DNA of 64,000 bases, taken from the NCBI GenBank assembly GCA_963666415.2, contig CAXXPD010000003.1, positions 4,030,001-4,094,000 on the forward strand. The letters run 5' to 3'. Positions 8,908-18,804 of this stretch are shown piece after piece (position 1 is the first letter of the stretch; each line of letters begins with the position of its first letter). This DNA is from Bin87 sp963666415 (GTDB taxonomy: Bacteria; Chloroflexota; Dehalococcoidia; Lucifugimonadales; UBA3495). Position numbers and translations under genes: made by a program. A model generated the notes under the pieces. It was given only the letters and a program-made list of their open reading frames with translations. It was not told where the DNA came from and did no database searches.

Positions 8908-10310
8908 GTAACAGTTCAGACTTGGTAAGGTGAATCGGCCGAAGGCGGGTTGCCGAACGCTGGCACGGGTGGCGGTGGTTATGTCATATACAGGGCATGG
9001 ATACTGAAGTTGACCTGACCACCGCCGACCGCGACGTTCTCATTGCCCTCATCGTCCGGCAGCAGGCGATCATTGCGCGCTTGGAGAAACGGATTGCCCA
9101 GTTGGAAGGCCAGGCCAAACCCGCGAACTCCCGCCGGATGCCCGGCCTCAAACCCAATGCCAAAACCGACCGGAAACCCGCCCCGCCCAAAGGGCCCCGC
9201 AAGCCAAGGCCGCACGGCTTTGCCCGCGCCCGCATGACGCCCACCCACCGGGTGGAGCACGCCATGGACAACTGTCCCGACTGCGGAACCCAGTTGTCCG
9301 GCGGTTGGACCCACCGCACCCGGGAAGTCATTGACCTGCCCCAGGTTCCGGCGGAAGTTACCGAGCACGTCTATATGGCCCGGACCTGCCCCGGGTGTCG
9401 GCGTCAACGTGCTCAGCCTGATCGCCACGCTGCGGGAAGAGGGGCGGCTGCCCATCCGCAGCGTCCAGTGGTATCTGGACACCGTGCATCAGTTGCGCCT
9501 CAGCGTGGGGGCCATCGTGAGCGCCATCCATCGCACGGCGCAGCGGGCCCAACCGGCAGTGGCCGCGATCCTGGACCGCATCCGCGCCAGCCCGGTGGTC
9601 CACGCCGACGAAACCGGCTGGCGTCAGAGCGGGGCCAACGGCTACGTGTGGACTTTCAGCACCCCCACCGAGCGCTACTTCCTGCGGCGGGGTCGGGGCA
9701 AGGCGGTGGTGGACGAGGCGCTGAGCGATTTTTTCTCCGGAGTATTGGTCAGCGATTTCTACGCCGCCTACCACCATTACGATGGCCCCAAGCAGCGGTG
9801 CTGGGCGCACCTGCTGCGGGACATCCACGACCAGCGCACCCTCTACCCCGATGCTGCGCCACTGGCCAGGTGGGCCGACGTCGTCCACGGGATTTACGAC
9901 CGGGCCAAAGCTTGCACTCATCCCCAGGCCAAGCGGCGGCGCACCGCCCAACTGGCCCTGGAACGACAACTGCTGGCCCTCTGTCAGCCCTTCCGGCACG
10001 ACCCGTCGGCAACCCAGGCCAAGCTGTGCCGACGCATCGAGCGCCACATCAAGAGCCTGCCCAGTACTGGATGCGGGGAACTCTTCGTCTTCGTGGCCGA
10101 ACCCGCAGTGCCTTCAGACAACAACGCCGCCGAGCGCAGCCTGCGACATCTGGTCGTCAGCCGCAAGATCAGCGGCGGTACCCGGTCGGAACGGGGCACC
10201 GACAGCAAAATGACCCTCGCTTCCCTATTCGGCGCCTGGCGGGTGCAAGGTCTCAACCCACTGACCGCCTGCCGTCAACTGCTCAGATCCCCTCAACTCT
10301 GAACTGTTAC
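8908..10310 (+). mobile_element. IS66-family element (single-ORF type), copy 1
   Basis: Both ends match the other two copies: GTAACAGTTCAGACTTGG at the left and CTGAACTGTTAC at the right. The 8-bp flanks (TATCCGCC and GGCAAAAC) do not match, unlike copies 2 and 3, so one side was rearranged or recombined. The 9405-9840 part is nearly identical to copy 3 while the outer parts are not. Confidence 0.85.
8997..10302 (+). pseudogene. IS66-family transposase with internal deletion
   Basis: N-terminal coiled coil (RQQAIIARLEKRIAQLEG), first half of the zinc-binding motif (CPDC) and TREVIDLP are in frame up to about 9403. Relative to copy 3, about 59 bp are missing there, removing the second zinc half and shifting the frame. 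The rest, with VHADETGW, VSDFYAAYHH and NNAAERSLR catalytic motifs, continues in another frame to 10302. No functional protein is expected. Confidence 0.88.
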
Positions 10311-10623
10311 GGCAAAACGTACCACTGGGGCTGTCGACGCCCTTGACACCAGACGAAACGCACTCGGTGAAACCGGGCCCAATCCACAAAAATCGGCCTT
10401 GTTGGAATGGGGTCAATTTGAGGTCTGTTGGCCACGTAGGACCGTCGCATAAGCCCTAAAATACCACCAAGTCAACTGTCCGATGATCCGAGTGGGTTAC
10501 CCGTAACCCCAGTGCCGTAGACTAACTTTGCTGGTCCGCTACGGTCGAGACGCGAAGTGCCCTTGATCCCTATGATGGCAGAAACGGTCTCGGAGCGAAT
10601 CTTTTACTGGTCGCACGTGCCGG
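10311..10623. other. Intergenic stretch, no gene seen
   Basis: Between the IS66 right end and the DUF3800 fragment. No recognisable coding, RNA or repeat feature was found. Confidence 0.5.
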
Positions 10624-10978
10624 TCATTGACCTCCGAGGTCGCCGACCGGATCGGGTAGTTCGGATAGCGCCGTCAAGATGAACAAATCCATATCTAGGA
10701 GCAACGGACAGCCCTTGATGCTCCGACTACAGAGCTCCATAAGAACCACCCAATTTAGGAAGGGTGATTTTCGTTCGACGTCGAGCAACTCCATGTCGGG
10801 TACGATGATGTTAAAGATTGCGTCTTCGGCAATCTCTAACCAATTCTGCGATGTCACGTCGTCTTCGTGGTTAAACGAGTATGACAAAGCGCCCGCCCAA
10901 ACATCGGCGATTTGCACCCCAGCGAATCGCTTGGAGTCTACCAACTGCACCGGCTGCGCTAGTATTACAACGACAGTT
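10624..10978 (-). pseudogene. C-terminal fragment of a DUF3800-like protein
   Basis: The fragment begins after an in-frame stop with QLVDSKRFAGVQIADVWAGAL, resembling the conserved DSK..G.QLAD..AGA segment near the end of DUF3800 proteins (RNase-H-like fold, common in mobile and defence regions). It runs another 85 residues to LPDPVGDLGGQ. No N-terminal half is visible before the IS5 element at 11111, so the gene was truncated. Confidence 0.5.
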
Positions 10979-11110
10979 TATTTGGAAGGGTGATTTTCGA
11001 GAACAACTTGAACCTGACAACGTACTGCCGTGAACCTCCTACGATAGCTCGCTCTGGGCCAAATACGAAGGGTCAGCCACAATATTGGGAAATCCGTCGT
11101 TGTAATACGA

Positions 11111-12436
11111 GCAGGGTGTTGAAAAACGGGGCGGGTTAGCGAGGTGATGGTAGGATGCCGGGTACCAGGACTGTGGAGGTTCCTCATGCGAGGCAACGCG
11201 GCGCGACAGGTTGAGATGCTGACGGCGGTTACGCCGGACGCTCTGATTCCCCAAGGTCATCCCATTCGTCGTATCAAACCAATGGTGGCTCGGGCCCTGG
11301 CCCAGCTTTGCCCTGATGTATGCCCCAAACGGTCGCGCCTCGATACCGCCGGAGCACCTGCTGAAAGCCGGCCTGCTGATGGCGCTTTACTCGGTGCGCA
11401 GTGAGCGGCAGTTCTGTGAAAAGCTGGAGTACGACCTGCTGTTCAAGTGGTTTCTGGACCTGAACATCATGGACCACAGTTTCGACCACTCGGTGTTCGC
11501 CAAGAACCGGCAACGGCTGTTGGACGCCGACGTGGCCCGGGAGTTTCTGCTGCAGATAGTGGAGCAGGCTCGTGAGCAACGATTGCTGTCGGAGGATCAT
11601 TTCAGCGTAGACGGGACGCTGCTGGAAGCCTGGGCATCGCTGCAGAGTTTCCGTCCCCGGGACGAAGACCCACCGCCGAGTGCAGCCTTGGGGGACGGCG
11701 ACGGCGGTCGCAATCGGGAAGTGAACTTTCGGAGTGAGCGGCGGCGCAATGAGACCCACCGGTCCACCACGGACTCGGAAGCTAGGTTGGCGAGGAAAGA
11801 TAGAGGCAAGGAAGCGCGCCTGTGTTTCGGCGCCCACGTGCTGATGGAGAATCGGGAAGGCTTGGTGGTGGACGTGCGTCTCACCCCAGCTGACGGCGCC
11901 GGGGAACGGGACGCGGCGGTGGAGATGTTGGCGTCAGCGCCCGGCGCCCGACGCATTACCGTGGGTGCTGGCCGGGGCTACGATACCAGGGGCTTCGTCA
12001 GAGCATGCCGGAACCTGAAGGTAACGCCCCATGTGGCCCAGAAGCAGCGCTCGGCCATCGACAGACGCACCACGCGCCACGATGGTTACCGGTTCAGTCA
12101 GCGGGCACGGAAGCGAATTGAAGAGGTCTTCGGCTGGTTGAAGACGGTGGGTGGCGGACGGAAACTGCGCTACCGCGGGATTGCCCGCAACCGCTTGTGG
12201 GCGGAAATGACTATCGCCGGCTACAACCTGGTGCGACTGGCCAACCTGACGGCGGCCACAGCGTGAGCCGCGGGATCAGTCTGTCCTGACCGGCTCACCG
12301 TGCTGGAAAGCTCCTAAATCGGCCTGAGCCCAGCGTCCACCAGACCTCAGACCCCGTATCGCAGACGCCAGCGTGTGATATTACGACGCCCGAATACTGC
12401 ACCCCGCCATTCAACCACCCCATTTCAACATCCTGC
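11111..12436 (+). mobile_element. IS5-family element, copy 1
   Basis: Bounded by an imperfect inverted repeat: GCAGGGTGTTGAAAAACGGG on the left and the complement of GCAGGATGTTGAAATGGG on the right. About 1.33 kb, enclosing one disrupted transposase gene. A second, more decayed copy lies at about 39655-41065. No clear target duplication could be read. Confidence 0.8.
11186..12266 (+). pseudogene. IS5-family transposase, frameshifted
   Basis: Starts at ATG 11186 after GGAGG with RQVEMLTAVTPDALIPQGHPIRRIKPMV split over two frames; the shift lies near 11310, where copy 2 reads STFDRMYAADGR. After 11316 the frame is open to the end: IPPEHLLKAGLLMALYS, VDGTLLEAWASL (first Asp), GAGRGYDTRGF (second Asp) and RIEEVFGWLKT (Glu). 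One or two bases are missing, so this copy is inactive unless frameshifting occurs. Confidence 0.85.
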
Positions 12437-12508
12437 TAGATTGCCTCGCTCCGCTCGCAATGACAGTTCGAGTGGAAACGGGTACCACGCGATGTTTCGG
12501 ACCCGCCC

Positions 12509-13321
12509 CTACTCGGTGGTTTGGCTGGTGGTCGCAATCTCTGCGCTCGGCCCGGCGTACCGGGCCATGAAGCCCCTGATGGCGTTGAAGTACTGCCGGA
12601 AGCCCACGTACATCAGGTCGTTGTGGCCCGCGCCCGGTATGATCTCCAGGTACTTGTGGGCAGTCTCGAGCTTGTTGAACATGTCCACCGCGTCGGCCAG
12701 CGGCGCCGATTCGTCCCACTGGCCGTGAATCACCAGCGCGGGAAGGTCGATGGAATAGAATTTGGCCTGGTAGTCGTCCTCCAGCGCCTGCACCACCTCC
12801 GGCTCCAGCCCCTCGGCTATCCGTCCCAGGTTGGGCCTCCCGCTCTCTATGATGACGCCGTTGATCCGGTCGGCGGCGGTTATGGCAAGCTCCCCGGCGG
12901 AGTGACGACCCATGGAGCGCCCCATGACGTATAGCGGGCCCGTGAACCGAAGCGCCCGCATGGTCTCCTGCAGCCAGTCCAGCACGTTGTGCGCGTCCGA
13001 CAGTATGGTGTTGAAACTCGGCGAACCACCGGACGCGCCAAAGCCCCGGTAGTCGGCGACAAAAAAGTTTGCGCCGATTTCATTGTAGTGCGGCGCGATG
13101 TCGTCGTAACGGGCAACGGATTCGCCGCCGCCGTAGAAAAACAGCACGGTGGGGTTTTCACGCCCCACCGCGAAAAAACGGCACGACAGCGTGGTCCCAT
13201 CGGCAACGGTCACCCCATAGTCCACCGCTCCTGGGGGCGTTTCGGTCCAGCCTCGCATCGGGTGGAAAGAACGGGCCGACACCTCGGGGTTGTCCAGCAC
13301 GGAGTAATCAACGGTATTCAT
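12509..13321 (-). CDS. Alpha/beta hydrolase
   Basis: A 270-aa serine hydrolase fold. FFYGGGES forms the oxyanion loop, GRSMG holds the nucleophile Ser, HGQWDESAP holds the acidic residue, and GAGHNDL holds the catalytic His. A ribosome site AGGGGG precedes the ATG. It lacks a signal peptide and is probably cytoplasmic. The substrate cannot be assigned. Confidence 0.88.
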   Translation of the reverse strand: MNTVDYSVLDNPEVSARSFHPMRGWTETPPGAVDYGVTVADGTTLSCRFFAVGRENPTVLFFYGGGESVARYDDIAPHYNEIGANFFVADYRGFGASGGSPSFNTILSDAHNVLDWLQETMRALRFTGPLYVMGRSMGRHSAGELAITAADRINGVIIESGRPNLGRIAEGLEPEVVQALEDDYQAKFYSIDLPALVIHGQWDESAPLADAVDMFNKLETAHKYLEIIPGAGHNDLMYVGFRQYFNAIRGFMARYAGPSAEIATTSQTTE

Positions 13322-13417
13322 GGCGGTCCCCCTGTGGTAGTGCGCCGCATTATACTATGGCCGAGCGACCCGTTTGGCGCTCCCCGTTGGATACGGGGGT
13401 GAACGAAAGTAACCACG

Positions 13418-13688
13418 ATGGAAATCGGACTTTACGACGTGCCTGACCAAGCCCAGTTGGAGTCCCATCCGGTTGCCGCCGACGGGTACGACGAGTACAT
13501 CCGCGGCGCCCAGGAAGCGGAGCACATGGGGTGCCAGTACTACTTTTCCATTGAGCGCCAGACCTCCGACGTTAGATCCTCAGCTCTCCCAACGTATACC
13601 ACGCCGCATTGGCCCGCACTACCAGCGCCACGCGTTTCGGCGTCATGATCTACCAGCTGCTCGTCCATCACCGTTGTAAAAATGGTTG
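13418..13688 (+). pseudogene. Luciferase-like (LLM) flavin oxidoreductase fragment
   Basis: The first frame encodes MEIGLYDVPDQ and YIRGAQEAEHMGCQYYFSIE, the start of an F420/FMN-dependent luciferase-like protein. After a frameshift near 13580 a second frame gives NVYHAALARTTSATRFGVMI, which is the next conserved block of the same family, then stops. Only about 90 of the usual 330 residues remain. Confidence 0.65.
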
Positions 13689-14054
13689 ACTTTAGTTGCA
13701 AACCATCTTCAGGCTTTCCTAAAAACGCGGTCTGAACCGCGCCGCCGCCCCAACAGTTCAAGACGGCTCCGCTCGGGAACCTCACCCGGAAACACCGAAC
13801 GGATCCCCGTTCAAGCCACCCCGCGAACCTCAGCCCACACGGCAACCTGAACCGGATTGAGTCTGCGTCTCCGCTTCCCCCGCCGATGTTGCGCTGTAAG
13901 CGCCGGTCTCAGCTGTCCCGCAATCGCACCCCAGTACGTCCACACGTGCTTCAGTCGCTTCCTCGCGGGTACGTTGAAGGTGACCTGGACGCCATTGCCG
14001 ACGGGACAGACCCGCCGGCGAGGCATGCGCTCCCAACAGCCGATCAGCCCGGCG
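13689..14054. other. Intergenic stretch, no gene recognised
   Basis: GC-rich sequence between the luciferase-like fragment and the enoyl-CoA hydratase stop. An open minus-strand frame exists but shows no recognisable domain and has no ribosome site. Confidence 0.45.
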
Positions 14055-14813
14055 CTATTCTTGCGACAGCGACACGTCGACCGCGGCAAGGCCTTCGACG
14101 GCCAGACCGTATCCGAGCATGTCCTGCATCTGCCGCTTCAGTTGCAGAGTGAGGGCAACGCGGGTGTAGCGCAACGTCAGCGGCGGCCGTTCCGCCAACT
14201 GCCGGGCCACTTCCCAAGCCCTTGGCAGTAGTTCGTCTTGCGGGAGCACTTCGGCCACCACGCCGAGTTCCAACGCCTCCCGTGCCGATAGCGTCCGCCC
14301 GGTCAGCAGGAAGTGCCGGCCTCGGTTCTGTCCCAATACCAGGGGCCAGATCACATGGACGCCGTCGCCGGGCACCACGCCGCGTGGGAAGTGGGGTGCG
14401 TCCTGAAAGGTGGCGGTCTCCGACGCCAACACGATGTCGGACATCACCGGAATCTCGGCGTGGATGGTCGCTGGGCCGTTGACTGCGCCGATGATCGGCA
14501 CTTCGATCTCCAGCAGGTTGGTCAACAGCCGCTTACCCTCCCAATAGGTCTTATCCCAGTCCCGAGGCATTCGCCTGGTGGGACGGTTGGGCTCGAAATC
14601 AGCGCAGTAGTCGTCGCCGGTGCCGGTGAGGATGACCACCCGGTTGTCCGGGTCCGCACCGATGTCGGCGAAGGCGTAACCCAGCTCCCGGTGAGACGCC
14701 TCGCCCCAGAGCAGGCTTCCGTCCCCTGAGTGGAACGTCACCTGGAGAATCCCGTCCTCCCGTTGCACACTAACCGTCTCGTATTTGTTCGCATAGTCCG
14801 CCAGCACTGTCAT
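14055..14813 (-). CDS. Enoyl-CoA hydratase/isomerase family protein
   Basis: A 252-aa crotonase-fold protein. IIGAVNGPATIHAEIPVMSD and the GVVPGDGVH oxyanion segment match the family, as does the C-terminal LSAREALELGVVAEVLP. Crotonases act on acyl-CoA thioesters in fatty acid or aromatic catabolism; the exact reaction is not clear because the usual catalytic Glu positions are partly replaced. It stands alone on the minus strand. Confidence 0.88.
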   Translation of the reverse strand: MTVLADYANKYETVSVQREDGILQVTFHSGDGSLLWGEASHRELGYAFADIGADPDNRVVILTGTGDDYCADFEPNRPTRRMPRDWDKTYWEGKRLLTNLLEIEVPIIGAVNGPATIHAEIPVMSDIVLASETATFQDAPHFPRGVVPGDGVHVIWPLVLGQNRGRHFLLTGRTLSAREALELGVVAEVLPQDELLPRAWEVARQLAERPPLTLRYTRVALTLQLKRQMQDMLGYGLAVEGLAAVDVSLSQE

Positions 14814-14970
14814 GGCTATCCTCCCGTGGATTCGTCGTGTGGTTTGCTTTGGACAACTCGGTCCAAGCCCAACTTTACACCAGCAGGTTGAAGACCCTGA
14901 TGATGGCCTGCCCCCGGAGGCAATGCGGCCCGATTATCGGGTAAAGGCGTCTTGTCTGGATTATGGACTA

Positions 14971-15783
14971 GGGCCTGTTCACACTAACTGTGCTGAAATG
15001 TTATCATGCCCGCATGGAGATTACAGAAGCTCAGTACGAACGCATTGCACCGGTCCTTCCCGTTCAGCGTGGGAACGTCAAACTGTCGAACTTGCAAGTG
15101 CTCAACGCGATTCTGTATGTCGCCGAGCAGGGCTGCAAGTGGCGGGGGTTGCCGCCCCGATTCGGCAACTGGCATACCGTCTACACACGGATGAACCGCT
15201 GGTCGAAGAATGGGGTGCTCGACCGGGTGTTTGAACACCTCCAGCGGGAACAGATCGTGCGCATCAAACTCGAAGCGGTCGCGATGGACAGCACCATCGT
15301 CAAGGTCCACCCCGACGGTACGGGTGCGCTAAAAAAACGGACCCCAGTCTATCGGCAAGTCCCGGGGCGGCTGGACCACCAAGATTCATATGGTTGCCGC
15401 GGATGCTCGCACCGCCATAACGTTCTCGCTCTCCCCTGGACAGGCCCACGACGCGCCGGAAGGGCGTAAGCTGCTGACCCGTCTTGGCCCGCAACGCCCG
15501 GGACTGTCCCTGTTGATGGACCGCGCCTACGAGGGCAATGAGACCCGCCAACTCGCCTTGGCCTTGGGGTTCATGCCGGTGGTGCCACCCCTGAGCACCC
15601 GTGTACACCCATGGGCGTATGACCGGGAGATGTACCAGAGGCGGAATGAGATCGAGCGGTTATTCCGCCGACTGAAGGGATTTCGCCGCATCTTCTCGCG
15701 CTTTGAGAAGCTCGACGTGCTCTTCCTCGGGTTCATCTCATTCGCACTCATTCTCGATGCACTGCGTTAGTGTGAACACGCCC
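14971..15783 (+). mobile_element. IS5-family (IS427-like) element
   Basis: An 813-bp element with terminal inverted repeats: GGGCCTGTTCACACTAA at the left and the complement of GGGCGTGTTCACACTAA at the right. It is flanked by TA on both sides (14969-14970 and 15784-15785), consistent with a 2-bp duplication. Confidence 0.88.
15014..15770 (+). CDS. IS5-family transposase made by frameshift at an A7 run
   Basis: OrfA (from ATG 15014, MEITEAQYERIAPVLP) carries the first catalytic Asp in AMDSTIVKVH. OrfB continues with KNGPQSIGKSRGGWTTKIHM, LMDRAYEG (second Asp) and RNEIERLFRRLKG (Glu), ending at 15770. The two frames meet at seven A residues (15331-15337). Slippage there would give the full protein, as is usual for the IS427 group. 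Confidence 0.85.
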
Positions 15784-15796
15784 TAACCGAAACCTG

Positions 15797-16024
15797 TCAC
15801 GCGGCCGCGGCCTCTGATCCGTGGGGCAGGTCCGAAGGTTGGGCATCGGGCATGGGCACCAGCTGGTAGCCCAGTTGCGCCGCCCGACGCTTGGCCGCGC
15901 GCAAGGCCCGCTGCTGATATTGACTCTCGTAATATTCCGCACCAGCATCCACGTACTCCTGGCCGTAGCGCAGCATGGTGTAGATGAGCCTGGCCAGCTT
16001 GTGGGCCGTGGCGGTGATAGCTTT
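15797..16024 (-). pseudogene. IS110-family transposase C-terminal remnant
   Basis: About 75 residues: KAITATAHKLARLIYTMLRY, then a basic stretch ending AAQLGYQLVPMP, which is the usual end of IS110-family proteins. The upstream boundary is the insertion point of IS1380 copy a. The sequence beyond that insertion is the SDR gene end rather than IS110, so this remnant was already truncated before IS1380 arrived. It is unrelated in position to the full IS110 at 17490-18673. Confidence 0.6.
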
Positions 16025-16293
16025 AGCCCGAATCCACCGAAGCGAGACGTCCCTGTCGTTGACACAAGGGATGATGGGTAAGGGAAGGCGAACGGGCTCA
16101 GCCAGATCCCAATAGATGGGGATGAGTGCGGCGTGAGGGCAGCCACACCGGCACGATGCTGGCGGCCGTGCGGCCATGGCGGGCGGAATTCGACAGGCGG
16201 TAGGGAGGAAGTGCCCCTCGCGGACCGAATTGGCGCGAGTTGACGACGATGTTCAGTTGGCCGGATGGCGGGTCAGCGGGCTGGTCGCCGCCG

Positions 16294-17486
16294 TCAGGCA
16301 GGAGATGGCAAGGCTTGCAATCGAGCCAGGGCGCGACTGAACTGGGCTTCCCAGGGCCAGCGCTGGGGAAGATGTAAAGTGAGGCGGCGCGCCGAACGGG
16401 TGAGCCGTCCGGCGAGGGAGAAGAAGCGTCGTCGCAGGGTTTTGGTGGTTACCAGTTGCTGGCCCAGACCGATGCGCGCCGTCCAGCGTGCCAGGTTGTG
16501 CGCCATCACCTGCACCGCCAGCCAGGCAGCGTTGGCGGCGAAGCGGCCCGAGGGGAGATGGTTCAACCCCACGCCGTACTTGAGGTCGCGAATGGCATTC
16601 TCGATCTCGGCGTGGCGCCGATGGTCGGCCTCCAGTGCCAGGGTTGCCCCGTCCCGGTCGGTGATGAAGCCGTGATAGCGGTAGGCGGCGAAGAGGGCCA
16701 GTTGGGAACCGGGCGTGGGCTTCACCCTCCGGACGACGAGCCGTACCGGCACGGCGTCGGGCTCAGTCTGGAAGGGGGTGTAGGTGGTCTCCGCCACGTC
16801 GGCGGCGCCGTCCATCCAGTAGGGGATCGGCGTCCAGTCCTCCTCGGGTATGGCCTCGATCAGGTTCCGCAGGCGGGCGTGCTGGCGGATGGTGATGGAG
16901 AAGCGGACATCCATTGCGCGGCAGACCGCGACCAGGGCGTGGGCATAGAAGCCGCTGTCGGCGCGCACCGTGAGTTGTCCCCTGGCCCCGCCGTAGCGCA
17001 CCCGTCCCACCGTTTCACGCAGGAAGTGGGCGGCGCCCCGAGCGGTGTTGGCGCGGCCCTCGCGCAGCCGAGACATCAGCACGTCGCCGGTGCCGGCCCC
17101 AGCAGCCCAGGCCCGGGCCAGCAGCTCCCGGCTCACCCGATCTAGTTGGCGGACCTGGCCCCCACCGGAAGCTGCGCAGGAAGGTCCCCAGCGTGGATGG
17201 TGCCTTGACCACGCAGCCGATGGCGCTGGCCGTCCCGCCGGTGCGCAACACGTCGGCGTCGTCGATGCAGTCGCCGCCAGCCAGCGCTGACGCCACCAGG
17301 GTCACAATCTTGTCGCCCGTGTTCGCCCGACCCGGGGCATTGCCCAGGTCGAGGCGCTGCTGGACCAGTTGGGGCAGACCCAGGTGCTGGGCCAACGTGG
17401 CGGGTAGGATCAGCCCAGCATTGTTGACCAGGCGGTGGTCATCGAAGGCGATGTGGATGCCGTCGGGGGAACTGCGTGGCAGCATC
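16294..17486 (-). pseudogene. IS1380 transposase, deleted and frameshifted
   Basis: Compared with copy d, 45 codons are missing after AGAG near 17096, removing the catalytic block with the first Asp (TIDLDSTICE). The break falls at a CCGG present on both sides in other copies, suggesting a microhomology deletion. An extra C near 17160 also shifts the frame. RADSGFY and the Glu region HAEIENAIRDLKYG remain. This copy is dead. Confidence 0.9.
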
Positions 17487-17489
17487 TTG

Positions 17490-17691
17490 TATCCTGACTT
17501 TGGCCCGCGACAATAGCTCATATGTGGCGGTCCGGAGCGCGGCAGACCGGTAGCATCTGGGTCATGGTAGACCGTTCAATAGCAGGGGTCGCCGCGTTCC
17601 CTAACGGTAGAACCCGTACAGTTGCCTGGGCCAATCGAGCCCGCATCGTGCAAGGAAGGGTCAACACTGAAACAGGAGGTAAGGAGGTAAG
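17490..17691 (+). ncRNA. Candidate IS110 bridge RNA region (left end)
   Basis: IS110-group elements are known to encode a bridge RNA in the non-coding left end that guides target and donor choice. This 200-nt stretch has no ORF. At 17552-17558 it contains AGCATCT, identical to the 7 bases at the left side of this element's own target (17482-17488), followed directly by GGGT, which also occurs on the right side of the target. Structure and ends are inference. Confidence 0.5.
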
Positions 17692-18654
17692 ATGGAAGGA
17701 GAACCGAGGTTCGTAGGCATTGATGTCTCAAAGGCGCAGTTGGACGTTGCGGTCCGGCCTACGGGGAAGCGATGGGTCCTGCCCTACGATGAGACCGGAA
17801 TTGAGGGACTGATCCCCCAGATAGTGGACCTGGAGCCTGCCTTGGTGTTGCTGGAGGCTACGGGCGGCTTGGAGCTGCCCTTGGTGGCCGCCCTGGCCGC
17901 TGCGGCACTGCCGGTGGTGGTGGTCAACCCACGCCAGGTCAGGGACTTCGCCAAGGCCACCGGAACACTGGCCAAGACCGACACTCTGGACGCGGGGGTC
18001 CTGGCCCATTTCGCCGACGCCGTCCGTCCTGAGGTGCGCCCCCTCAAGGACGCCGAGACCCAGGTCCTCAACTCGCTGACTGCCCGCAGGCACCAGGTGA
18101 TGACCATGCTGGTCTCCGAGAAGAACCGGCTGGGTACCGCCATCGGCGCCGTTAGTCCCCGCATTGAAGCCCACATCGCGTGGTTGGAACAAGAGTTGAG
18201 CGACTTGGATAAGGGGCTACGTCAGACTTTGCGCCAGAGTCCAGTGTGGCGTGAGAAGGATGATCTGCTCCGCACGGTTCCCGGCGTGGGCCCGCAGCTA
18301 TCGCTGACCTTGCTGGCGCATCTGCCGGAATTGGGCACGCTGGATCGCAAGCAGATTGCTGCCCTAGTCGGCGTGGCTCCCTACAACCGCGACAGCGGCA
18401 CCCGGCGGGGCAAACGCGCCGTCTGGGGCGGACGCTCCCGGGTGCGGGCCGTCCTCTACATGGGAGCGTTGGTAGCCAGCCGCCACAACCCTGCTATCCG
18501 GGACTTCTACCAGAGGCTGCTGGCAGCTGGTAAGCCGAAAAAGGTGGCGCTGATCGCGTCCATGCGCAAACTGCTGGTTACGCTCAACGCCATGCTCAAA
18601 CATGGCTACCCTTGGCGCGATATGACTCAGCCAGTCGTCGCTCATGCCTGTTGA
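17692..18654 (+). CDS. IS110-family transposase (DEDD recombinase)
   Basis: A 320-aa protein with an N-terminal RuvC-like DEDD domain: FVGIDVSKAQ (first Asp), LLEATGG (Glu) and LAKTDTLDA (two Asp). The C-terminal Tnp20 domain has VPGVGPQLS and YNRDSGTRRGKR with the serine thought to act as nucleophile. A doubled ribosome site (GGAGGTAAGGAGG) precedes the ATG. It looks intact. Confidence 0.95.
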   Translation: MEGEPRFVGIDVSKAQLDVAVRPTGKRWVLPYDETGIEGLIPQIVDLEPALVLLEATGGLELPLVAALAAAALPVVVVNPRQVRDFAKATGTLAKTDTLDAGVLAHFADAVRPEVRPLKDAETQVLNSLTARRHQVMTMLVSEKNRLGTAIGAVSPRIEAHIAWLEQELSDLDKGLRQTLRQSPVWREKDDLLRTVPGVGPQLSLTLLAHLPELGTLDRKQIAALVGVAPYNRDSGTRRGKRAVWGGRSRVRAVLYMGALVASRHNPAIRDFYQRLLAAGKPKKVALIASMRKLLVTLNAMLKHGYPWRDMTQPVVAHAC

Positions 18655-18804
18655 CTTTCAAGACAGTTGCTATTGGGTGCTCCTGGTCTGGGGTTGTTTT
18701 TCTGTCTCGAAAACCATTATCCCAGATCCACCGGAGCACCTTCTTACCCATTCAACTCGCCGCGACACTTATCTTGTCGGTGGATTGGGGCTTAGTATTA
18801 GCAA

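Larger units (their letters stand above)
17490..18673 (+). mobile_element. IS110-family element inserted in IS1380 copy a
   Basis: Replaces the junction CATCTT/TTGGGTGCTCC that is continuous in IS1380 copies b and e. There is a 200-nt non-coding left end, one transposase gene and a very short right end, which is the IS110-group layout. The ends have no inverted repeats, as expected. T residues at both junctions leave the exact ends ambiguous by about 2 nt. Confidence 0.88.
16027..18790 (-). mobile_element. IS1380-family element, copy a, carrying an IS110
   Basis: The ends are CCCGAATCCACCG at the left and the complement of CCCCAATCCACCG at the right. The flanks TTTAG (16022-16026) and CTTAG (18791-18795) match at four of five positions. 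It holds a defective transposase gene and an IS110 insertion near its 5' end. It lies between an IS110 remnant and the 3' end of the SDR gene. Confidence 0.88.

Noticed and set aside
8900..10318. 8-bp target duplication for IS66 copy 1
   Set aside because: TATCCGCC and GGCAAAAC do not match, so no duplication is claimed.
10679..10993. Plus-strand frame of 104 codons
   Set aside because: It is the antisense of the DUF3800-like fragment, which has the recognisable motif.
15797..18654. IS110 remnant at 15797-16024 as the 3' end of the IS110 at 17692
   Set aside because: The full IS110 has its own intact C-terminus and lies on the opposite strand, so these are different elements.
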